The translations under genes were made by a program, and so were the position numbers. 64,000 bases of DNA from SABI01 sp963678555 (GTDB taxonomy: Bacteria; Spirochaetota; Spirochaetia; Sphaerochaetales; Sphaerochaetaceae), in contig CAXXJA010000001.1 of the NCBI GenBank assembly GCA_963678555.2, forward strand, positions 372,001-436,000, read 5' to 3'. Shown one piece after another: positions 1 to 6,897 of this stretch. Each line of letters starts with the position of its first letter. Positions within the stretch are counted from its first letter, which is position 1. The notes below the pieces were generated by a model. That model had not been told where the DNA came from. It made no database searches and worked only from the letters and a program-made list of their open reading frames with translations.

Positions 1-1
1 C

Positions 2-2407
2 ATTAATACCCTCAGCGAGTTCATTCCGGATGAGGAGAGTTTTCAGTCACTGATGAGGAACCTGGACACGGGTTTGAAGACCTCGAGTTCACCCGATTTC
101 GGCTTCCTCCTCATGAGGTTTCCCGGTGGAGTTTTTATCTCGGTCCAGCATCAGAGCTCACAGTCTGTACGGCTGGTATGTGTGGATGCATCAGATGTAG
201 TTGACAGAGTCCTGTGTTCTGACGATGCCTGCGCCCATATGCAAAAGCCTGCAGCAGTACTGGACACTGAAGGGAAGACTCTCAGTGTCAGCGGTGAGTG
301 GGAACGTACGTTCGGGTATGAGAAGAGCCGGCTGCTGGGAAAGGAGCTTATCACCTATGTTCATCCTGCAGACAGAGAGTGTGCGGAGCGGATGTTCCTT
401 CCCGGGACTTCCGATGGAAAACCGTATACGAATATGATCCGTTTTCTCACCTCACAGGACTCATACCGCACTCTGGAACTGTTCGTAGTCCGTGCGGGGG
501 GGAACCTGCTCGTCTATGGAAACGATATCACCGGCTCTCTGGAGCAGCGTCAGTTCATAGACCGCCAGGCACATCTGTATGCTCTGTTCATGGATTCCCC
601 CATAGCAGGGATATTCTTCTCGATGAGGGAAGAACCCATCGCGATATCGAGTATAGATACCGGTGATGAAGCTCTCCTTCTTTCTCTCATGGACAGCGAA
701 CACATCATCGAGGTGAACGAGACGTTTCTCACTCAGGTCCAGAAACCCCGTGAGGTGATCCTCGGCAGTGCCCTGTCTGATTTCTTCCACTGGGATATCG
801 GCAGAGGGATACATCATTACCGCACAGCGCTTCGAGAAGGAAAGGTTGTCGCTGAAGGCCGCTTTCCCGTTCCTGATGACTCAGAACGGTGGATCAGCGT
901 CAATATCTCGAATATCTACGATGAGGAAGGCCGTCTGAAGGGCCATGTCGGTTTTCAGATGGATGTCACCGTAAGGAAACAGCAGGAACAGGAACTGAGA
1001 AGGAGAGAGAACGACTACAGGATTCTGACGGAATTCGCACGCGACATGCTCTGGATTTACAACCTCGATGCCGACAGGTTCACCTTCCTCTCTCCGGCTG
1101 TTGAGGGTATTCTCGGCTGGACTCCGGATGAGATGAAAAGAGGCGGCTTGCCTCTGATCATAGGTGAACAGACCCTGCGTACTCTTGTGATCCAGATCGA
1201 CAGGTTTCGCGAGGAATTCAGGCAGACCGGTAGGGTGGGGACCGATGCGACCCTCAGGATCGATCATACACGGAAGGATGGGCGGACCGTGCACTCGGAG
1301 AGTCTGTTGAACTTCCGCTACAACGAGGAGCATGAACTTGAGGTGATAGGGATCTCCCGGGATGTCAGCGAGAAGAAACGAGCTGAGGAACACCTGGTGT
1401 TCACCAGTTATCATGATCAGCTTACCGGTGTATACAACCGACGTTTCCTGAAGGATTTTCTGAGTGAAGGTCTGAACAGAAGCCATTTCCCCCTTTCTAT
1501 CATACTCTGTGATTTGAACGGGTTGAAACTTACCAATGACGTGTTCGGGCATTCCTTCGGCGATGCACTGATTGTGGAGAACGCGCAACTCCTAACCTCC
1601 TTTGCTCGAAGCAATGATATCGTGACGAGAGAGGGGGGTGATGAGTTCATCATGCTCCTCCCTGCGACAGCAGCACACGAGGCACGGCGCTTCGTGAATG
1701 AGATGAGGAACCGGAGCAGGGGAATCAGGGTCAATGAACTGCAGCTGTCGAGTGCCTTCGGAACAGCAACAATGGAGAGGATGGGGGATGAATACTACGA
1801 AGCGTATCATGCAGCCGAAAAACAGCTCTATTCGGATAAACTCAGGACCTCTCCCGAGTACAAGAAACAGCTGATCGGGACGTTTCTCTCTTCTCTGTTC
1901 TCCTCTGATACAGCTCTTGAGCGGCACAGTCTATCCGTCTCCGCCCTGTGTGGCCGGATAGCTCAGGAACTCTCTCTGGACAGGATGAAAACCGAACAGC
2001 TCATCCTTGCCGGCAGGCTCCATGATATCGGGATCATCGGTCTTGATACGAAAGTGGTTCCTGATGTTGATTACAAGATGCGTGAGGAGATCGGTGAATA
2101 TGCACGCCACCCGGAGCTGGGGTACCGTATCATCTCCTCGGTTCCGATGTACGGCGAGATAGCCACCTGGGTACTCGCACACCATGAGCAGCCGGATGGA
2201 AAGGGTTATCCTGGAAAGCTCAGTGGGGCCGACATCCCTCTGGAAGCCCACATCATTCATGTTGCCAACGATTATGATCTGTTGATGGAAAAGTACCGGC
2301 AGGATGCCCGCAGGGTCCTCTCAGTTATGGAGCAGGATGGGAGACGCCGATACCCGGTAAAAGTGCTGAAAGCACTGAGAGCCTGTATCGAGAAGGGCAG
2401 CTTCTGA
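2..2407 (+). CDS. PAS-GGDEF-HD-GYP cyclic-di-GMP signalling protein (5' truncated by window)
   Basis: The reading frame is open to the left window edge, so the true start lies outside; 801 residues are visible. At least three PAS-like sensory segments come first (one cut by the edge, then about 75-160, 215-310 and 330-450). A GGDEF diguanylate cyclase domain follows with an intact GGDEF motif (codons at 1634-1648) and the usual DxLTGxxNRR lead-in. The C-terminal HD-GYP phosphodiesterase domain carries the HD pair (LHDIG) and HHExxDGxGYP. Both catalytic signatures are intact, so the protein could make and degrade c-di-GMP, or one domain may regulate the other. No transmembrane segment is seen in the visible part, which suggests a cytoplasmic sensor. 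The gene ends inside a rho-independent terminator and converges on the nqr operon. The domain calls are firm; the signal sensed is unknown. Confidence 0.93.
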   Translation: MNTLSEFIPDEESFQSLMRNLDTGLKTSSSPDFGFLLMRFPGGVFISVQHQSSQSVRLVCVDASDVVDRVLCSDDACAHMQKPAAVLDTEGKTLSVSGEWERTFGYEKSRLLGKELITYVHPADRECAERMFLPGTSDGKPYTNMIRFLTSQDSYRTLELFVVRAGGNLLVYGNDITGSLEQRQFIDRQAHLYALFMDSPIAGIFFSMREEPIAISSIDTGDEALLLSLMDSEHIIEVNETFLTQVQKPREVILGSALSDFFHWDIGRGIHHYRTALREGKVVAEGRFPVPDDSERWISVNISNIYDEEGRLKGHVGFQMDVTVRKQQEQELRRRENDYRILTEFARDMLWIYNLDADRFTFLSPAVEGILGWTPDEMKRGGLPLIIGEQTLRTLVIQIDRFREEFRQTGRVGTDATLRIDHTRKDGRTVHSESLLNFRYNEEHELEVIGISRDVSEKKRAEEHLVFTSYHDQLTGVYNRRFLKDFLSEGLNRSHFPLSIILCDLNGLKLTNDVFGHSFGDALIVENAQLLTSFARSNDIVTREGGDEFIMLLPATAAHEARRFVNEMRNRSRGIRVNELQLSSAFGTATMERMGDEYYEAYHAAEKQLYSDKLRTSPEYKKQLIGTFLSSLFSSDTALERHSLSVSALCGRIAQELSLDRMKTEQLILAGRLHDIGIIGLDTKVVPDVDYKMREEIGEYARHPELGYRIISSVPMYGEIATWVLAHHEQPDGKGYPGKLSGADIPLEAHIIHVANDYDLLMEKYRQDARRVLSVMEQDGRRRYPVKVLKALRACIEKGSF

Positions 2408-2442
2408 AGAGGCTGTCTTCAGACTCTTCAGAAGGGTTTTTC
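2401..2442 (+). terminator. Rho-independent terminator of the c-di-GMP gene
   Basis: A perfect 11-bp inverted repeat (CTTCTGAAGAG at 2401-2411 and CTCTTCAGAAG at 2424-2434, 12-nt loop) is followed by GGTTTTTC. The left arm overlaps the stop codon. There is no A-tract on the other side, so it acts only on the plus strand. Confidence 0.88.
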
Positions 2443-2447
2443 AGGTT

Positions 2448-2918
2448 CTACTGATCAGTTGCCGGGACTTCCAGGACCGTGACAAGATCAGCTGGTTCGA
2501 TGCGGAACGGGGATCCGAGACCTTCATAGAAGCCATGGTCACGTACAAAATGGATGTGCAGGTCGGTATAGGTGACTTCGCGCTCATTGGTGAGGTTGCG
2601 TACTGTCGTGTTCACTTTCTCATACATGCCTCTGCCTCCGAAGGGACTCGGCAGCTTTCCTCTCACTGAGTCAACGCGTACTTCAAAGGTTCCGTCGATC
2701 TTCAGGAACTCACCGAGACCGTCGAGTCCCGCATCACGGAAGTACTGCATCCGTTCAGCAATAGCTTCGTTGGTGACATGCAGCGCATGAACCCTGACTT
2801 CATCAGCTCTGATGATGTCCGTCAGGTTGCGTGTATCAGTTCCAAGGAAGCCGTCAAGGGTGATCACTCCCGGTGCCATCTGCTGCTGGATTGCTTGATA
2901 TTCAGGTGTCTGTTTCAT
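2448..2918 (-). CDS. Hypothetical protein, last gene of the nqr operon
   Basis: A 156-residue soluble protein with no signal peptide, no membrane segment and no cysteine, so it is not an Fe-S or disulfide protein. It contains a His/Asp-rich stretch near residues 120-135 (DLHIHFVRDHGF). I do not recognise a family. It starts 15 nt after the nqrF stop with an AAGGAG/GGGA-rich leader, so it is almost certainly co-transcribed with nqrBCDEF. A role in assembly or regulation of the sodium pump is guilt by association only. Confidence 0.75.
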   Translation of the reverse strand: MKQTPEYQAIQQQMAPGVITLDGFLGTDTRNLTDIIRADEVRVHALHVTNEAIAERMQYFRDAGLDGLGEFLKIDGTFEVRVDSVRGKLPSPFGGRGMYEKVNTTVRNLTNEREVTYTDLHIHFVRDHGFYEGLGSPFRIEPADLVTVLEVPATDQ

Positions 2919-2933
2919 TCCCTACCTCACTCC

Positions 2934-4037
2934 TTAAGCGAACTTGTCATAATAGATACGTTCCTCGGGCATCCCGAGTTCGGTAAGCACCTTGACACAG
3001 GCATCAATCATGCCCGGTGAACCGCACAGATACGCCTCACTCTCCGCTGCATTCTCGCTCATCCGTCTCACAACGTCGGTGATAAGTCCAACTTCACCTT
3101 TCCACTTGTCTTCCTCAAGCGGTTCGCTGAGTGCAGGAACGAAGGTGAATGAAGGCATCTCTTTCTCTATCTCCTTCATCTCATCCAGAAGGAACAGGTC
3201 CCGTTTCGAACGTGCCCCGAAGAAATACATTGCCTTTCGGGTGCTTTTCTTCTCCGCCATATCCAGGAGAATCGATTTGATCGGAGCCATACCCGAGCCT
3301 CCCGCGATACAGATGATGTCGCGTTCGGTGTCGCGAAGGAAGAACTCTCCGTAGGGACCGTTCACCGTGACCGAGTCCCCTTCCCTGAGATGTTTGTGTA
3401 CATAGGTGGTGCAGATTCCGTTCGGAACCAGTCTGATCTCAAGTTCGATATGGGTATTGTCGGAAGGCACCGATGCCATCGAGTAGGCGCGGTACACCTC
3501 CTCATCGGTGAGTTCGTACTCGGGTACCTGGAACTGGATGAACTGACCTGCTTTGCAGTCTATGGTCGCCGGGTCGTTGAGCTTCAGTCTCACCTGCTTG
3601 ATGTCATGGGTGAGGTCGACGATGCTCTCCACCGTGGTGTCGAACTGGCGTACATTGAACAGTTCTTCAGGAATCTGGATCGATACATCCTGTTTGACCT
3701 TGAACTGGCAGGAAAGCCGCACGTTCTGTTCTTTCTCCTCATCCGATATCCAGGGAAGTTCGGTCGGCAGATACTCTCCACCCCCTTCGACGACCTTCAC
3801 CTTGCACAGTCCGCAGGAGCCGCGTCCACCGCAGGCACTGGGAATGAAGACTCCTTCTGAGACCAGGGCCTTGAGAAGGGGCTGTCCGCCGCGCACCGTG
3901 AGATTCTTATCCCCGTTAATGGTGATGCTGACTTCTCCGTAGTTTCCCACAGTCGCATCCGCTATCACCATCATGAGAGCCAGAAGTGCGCTGATGGCAG
4001 TGATTATCAGTACACTGATTATGAGTGTTGTTAACAT
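2934..4037 (-). CDS. nqrF: Na+-translocating NADH:quinone reductase subunit F
   Basis: NADH-oxidising, electron-entry subunit of the Nqr pump. Residues 1-27 form one N-terminal membrane anchor. Residues 35-125 are a plant-type [2Fe-2S] ferredoxin domain with Cys69, Cys75, Cys78 and Cys110. The rest is a ferredoxin-reductase-like FAD/NADH module with RAYS (183-186, FAD), IAGGSGMAP (244-252, NADH) and YLCGSPGM (336-343). At 367 residues it is somewhat shorter than typical NqrF (about 400). It begins 10 nt after nqrE. NqrF is diagnostic of Nqr, because Rnf pumps use RnfC and RnfB for electron entry. Confidence 0.95.
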   Translation of the reverse strand: MLTTLIISVLIITAISALLALMMVIADATVGNYGEVSITINGDKNLTVRGGQPLLKALVSEGVFIPSACGGRGSCGLCKVKVVEGGGEYLPTELPWISDEEKEQNVRLSCQFKVKQDVSIQIPEELFNVRQFDTTVESIVDLTHDIKQVRLKLNDPATIDCKAGQFIQFQVPEYELTDEEVYRAYSMASVPSDNTHIELEIRLVPNGICTTYVHKHLREGDSVTVNGPYGEFFLRDTERDIICIAGGSGMAPIKSILLDMAEKKSTRKAMYFFGARSKRDLFLLDEMKEIEKEMPSFTFVPALSEPLEEDKWKGEVGLITDVVRRMSENAAESEAYLCGSPGMIDACVKVLTELGMPEERIYYDKFA

Positions 4038-4047
4038 CTTCTCCCCC

Positions 4048-4641
4048 TTATCCGATGGTGATCATTCCGCTGAACCCCATGAAAGCCATAGCCATGAAAC
4101 CGGCTATGATGAGGGCGATCCCGGGACCTTCAAGGCCGGCTGGTACTTTCGCTGTCTTCAGCTTCTGTCTGATGCCCGCCATGGCCATGATGGCGAGGAA
4201 CCACCCGAGTCCACTGCCGATCCCGAAGAAGAAGGTTGTCATGAACGAGTACTCTCGAATGACCATGAAAAGGGATGCTCCGAGGATTGCACAGTTCACC
4301 GTGATGAGAGGAAGGAAGATTCCCAGAGCGAAATAGAGTCCTTCACTATAGCGTTCGATTACCATTTCGATGAGTTGGACGAACGCGGCAATGACGATGA
4401 TGAAGACGATGAATCTCAGATACTCAAGTCCGAACGGTAAGAGAACCAGATGGTAGACGACCCAGTTGAGCGCTGTCGTCACTGCCATGACGAAGGTCAC
4501 TGCGATCCCGAGCCCTGCCGATGTCTCGATTTCCTTCGAGACCGAAAGGAACGAACACATTCCGAGGTAGTTCGTCAGGAGGATATTGTTCGTAAATGCA
4601 GCTGCGAAGAACACTGCGAGGGGGAATAGCATGTCACTCAT
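4048..4641 (-). CDS. nqrE: Na+-translocating NADH:quinone reductase subunit E
   Basis: A 197-residue integral membrane subunit with about six hydrophobic segments, homologous to RnfA/NqrD. It has the early TNNxLLTNYLG-type motif and Cys (C-S-F-L) typical of the NqrE/RnfA family, which with NqrD frames the intramembrane iron centre. I start it at 4641 because that ATG overlaps the nqrD stop as ATGA; a longer in-frame start at 4743 would bury about 100 nt inside nqrD and give a non-family N-terminus. The length matches the family (about 198). Confidence 0.94.
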   Translation of the reverse strand: MSDMLFPLAVFFAAAFTNNILLTNYLGMCSFLSVSKEIETSAGLGIAVTFVMAVTTALNWVVYHLVLLPFGLEYLRFIVFIIVIAAFVQLIEMVIERYSEGLYFALGIFLPLITVNCAILGASLFMVIREYSFMTTFFFGIGSGLGWFLAIMAMAGIRQKLKTAKVPAGLEGPGIALIIAGFMAMAFMGFSGMITIG

Positions 4642-5246
4642 GATGTAGCCTCCTTCATAAATGCCTCTTTGGCAATCCAGATGAATATCGCAAGCATGAA
4701 GAAACCTCCGGGAGGCATGATCATGATCGCCCAGCTTGTCCACCAGTCACCGAGAATGGTGAAGCCGAACAGGGTTCCTGTTCCCATCAGTTCCCGCACG
4801 AAAGCGATGATGAGAAGTACGTAGGCATATCCGATTCCTGATGCGATACCGTCAACGAGAGACAGCGAAGGCTTGTTCTGGAGTGCGAAGGCCTCGATCC
4901 TTCCCATGACAATACAGTTCGTGATGATCAGACCGACGTATGGTCCCAGAGACTTCCACATCTCAGGGTAAAATGCCTTCAGTGTGATATCAACGATGAT
5001 GACGAAGGTTGCAATCACCATGGTCTCAACCATCATCCTGATGCGGCTCGGGATCCAGGAGCGCATGATCGATATCGTGAAACTGCTGAGAGCCAGGGTG
5101 AAGATCACACCGAGACTCATCACCAGTGTGTTGTCGAGTCTGTTCGTCACGGCCAGAGTGGAGCAGATTCCGAGGATCTGCACGAACACCGGGTTATCCT
5201 TTCCCAGCGGAGCCATGAAGGTTTTCTTGTATAGTCCTTTAGCCAT
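4638..5246 (-). CDS. nqrD: Na+-translocating NADH:quinone reductase subunit D
   Basis: A 202-residue membrane subunit, paralogue of NqrE, with about six hydrophobic helices and the ITNCIVMGR motif whose Cys is conserved in NqrD/RnfE. The chosen start at 5246 (MAKGLY) has a GGAGGA Shine-Dalgarno 7 nt upstream. An ATG at 5261 also exists but would overlap the end of nqrC and leave the SD inside the gene. Separated from nqrC by 1 nt and overlapping nqrE by 4 nt. Confidence 0.94.
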   Translation of the reverse strand: MAKGLYKKTFMAPLGKDNPVFVQILGICSTLAVTNRLDNTLVMSLGVIFTLALSSFTISIMRSWIPSRIRMMVETMVIATFVIIVDITLKAFYPEMWKSLGPYVGLIITNCIVMGRIEAFALQNKPSLSLVDGIASGIGYAYVLLIIAFVRELMGTGTLFGFTILGDWWTSWAIMIMPPGGFFMLAIFIWIAKEAFMKEATS

Positions 5247-5247
5247 C

Positions 5248-5838
5248 TTATTGTCCTCCATAGATCGATGGTCCGTTGCTCACGGCAACGTTCACGATGT
5301 CCCGGAAATACCGGGAGGTGCGGGTAGCTCCCGTGATCGCGTCAATCTCGTTGGTATCATCGCTCGTTCCCTCCTCGACGAGGATGAACGGACCGGTCTT
5401 GCCTGCGAATTGGGCCGTGAACCACGGTTCTTCGATGCGAGCACCAAGTCCGGGAGTCTCGTTCTGTGATACGATGGATATGCCCGAGAGGACCTCAGGC
5501 GAGGAGAACCCGATCATTATCGTGATAGGTCCCCACAGCCCGGGACCTGTTCGTTCGACCACCGTGACCGGAGCATTTCCGTCTCCCTCTATCCGGTACT
5601 TCCCGTCGGTCTCGATGACGGAGGTTTCGTACAGGTCCTGTACACCATCGACTGTCCCGTCATGTGAGATGCCGGCGGCATCAAGAACACTGCGGCGCAG
5701 GAAGAACAGTTCGTTTGCCTCAACACGATCCTGGGTGGAAAGGTAGAGTGCGCTGAGTATCGAGACACACACGATCGTTACAACGCCCATGAATACAATA
5801 GGATGTATCCTGAGTGCATAGAATCCATCTTTGTTCAT
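5248..5838 (-). CDS. nqrC: Na+-translocating NADH:quinone reductase subunit C (covalent FMN)
   Basis: A single N-terminal membrane helix (about residues 12-33) followed by a periplasmic FMN-binding domain. The ApbE flavinylation motif is DAITGAT (166-172), with Thr172 the expected FMN-phosphoester site. At 196 residues it is shorter than typical NqrC (about 250) and closer to RnfG, so this pump is somewhat intermediate between Nqr and Rnf. ApbE is required for maturation and is not encoded in this window. Overlaps nqrB by ATGA. Confidence 0.93.
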   Translation of the reverse strand: MNKDGFYALRIHPIVFMGVVTIVCVSILSALYLSTQDRVEANELFFLRRSVLDAAGISHDGTVDGVQDLYETSVIETDGKYRIEGDGNAPVTVVERTGPGLWGPITIMIGFSSPEVLSGISIVSQNETPGLGARIEEPWFTAQFAGKTGPFILVEEGTSDDTNEIDAITGATRTSRYFRDIVNVAVSNGPSIYGGQ

Positions 5839-6791
5839 GCCTTACCCCCTTGAGCGCTTTTGTTCAGCTTTCTCTTCTTCTTCGATTCCTTGATCAGGTG
5901 ATCAAGAAGGGGAGCGAACATATTTACCAGCAGGATCGCAAAGGTGACCCCTTCGGCCCAGGAGGAGAACTCCCTGATGAGCACGGTGAGGACACCGAAC
6001 ATGCCTCCGTAGATCCATCTGCCCAGATCGGTCGACTGTGAGGAGCTGACCGGGTCGGTGATCATGAAGAACGCCGCAAGGAGGAAGGAGCCGCTCATGA
6101 GGGCCGTAAGTGGGTCAAGAGCTCCGCTCTTTCCCCCGAAGAAGACCAGTGACTGGGTGATAAGGAACAGGAGGAGGGATGAGACGACAAGACGCCATGC
6201 CGCTGATTTCTTAAAGATGATATAGGCTCCGCCGATCAGGATAAGCAGTGCACTGGTCTCCCCGAAACTGCCCGGGACGTTTCCGAGGAACAGGTTCAGG
6301 TATGAGGCGTCGGCACTGATGAGAGGAGTCGCTGCAGCCACTGAGTCTGCTGTACTGAGCCAGGCTGCGAACCCGCCGGGAACGGGGGAAACGGTGCTCA
6401 TGGGAGCGACGAAGTGTGCCGTGAGGGGTACACCGAAGCTGATGTAGACGAAGGCTCGTGCCGTGATCGCTGGATTGAACACATTCCGTCCGAAGCCGCC
6501 GAACACCATCTTCCCGAACACAATACCGAACAGGATACCTACTGCCGCGATCCACAGCGGAATTGTCGGTGGCAGAGACAGTGCAAACAGGGTCGCACTC
6601 ACGTAGAGGGATTCTGTTATCTTGTAGCCGTATTTTTTTGCCATGAACCATTCGCCGAGGAGACCGAAGAGCAGTACCACACTGTACACTGCCAGGAATC
6701 TCCATCCGAAGAAATATATCGCTGCGAGAACGAGGGGGGCCAGGCCTATCACCACGTTACGCATGGCCTGCTGTTTCTGAATCTTCACCAT
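5835..6791 (-). CDS. nqrB: Na+-translocating NADH:quinone reductase subunit B
   Basis: A membrane subunit of the NqrB/RnfD family with about nine or ten hydrophobic helices, GRNVFNPAITARAF (101-114) and GSFGETS (174-180). The FMN-bearing Thr is expected in an SGAT-type motif; here the matching stretch reads AAAT (Thr155), so the Thr is kept but Ser-Gly is replaced. At 318 residues it is shorter than classical NqrB (about 410). I start at ATG 6791; an AAGGAGG lies only 2 nt upstream of it, so GTG at 6788 (5-nt spacing) is an alternative. The upstream in-frame ATG at 6869 would include the promoter. First gene of the operon; nqrA is not upstream. Confidence 0.92.
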   Translation of the reverse strand: MVKIQKQQAMRNVVIGLAPLVLAAIYFFGWRFLAVYSVVLLFGLLGEWFMAKKYGYKITESLYVSATLFALSLPPTIPLWIAAVGILFGIVFGKMVFGGFGRNVFNPAITARAFVYISFGVPLTAHFVAPMSTVSPVPGGFAAWLSTADSVAAATPLISADASYLNLFLGNVPGSFGETSALLILIGGAYIIFKKSAAWRLVVSSLLLFLITQSLVFFGGKSGALDPLTALMSGSFLLAAFFMITDPVSSSQSTDLGRWIYGGMFGVLTVLIREFSSWAEGVTFAILLVNMFAPLLDHLIKESKKKRKLNKSAQGGKA

Positions 6792-6817
6792 TTCCTCCTT
6801 GAGACATATCAACACCA

Positions 6818-6846
6818 ATTGTACAGCATCTTCCGCGGTATGTAAA
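6818..6846 (-). promoter_or_regulatory. Sigma-70-type promoter of the nqr operon
   Basis: On the minus strand, TTTACA (6841-6846), a 17-nt spacer and TACAAT (6818-6823) precede nqrB, predicting a leader of about 20 nt. The fit to consensus is good. It shows that nqrB is the first gene of its transcript. Confidence 0.72.
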
Positions 6847-6897
6847 AAGGTAAACTGAACATGATGCAAAAAAGATCGGTTCCTCAGACACCCGGTT

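Noticed and set aside
4642..4743. Upstream extension of nqrE
   Set aside because: It would overlap nqrD by about 100 nt and add a non-family N-terminus; the ATGA-coupled start at 4641 gives the normal length.
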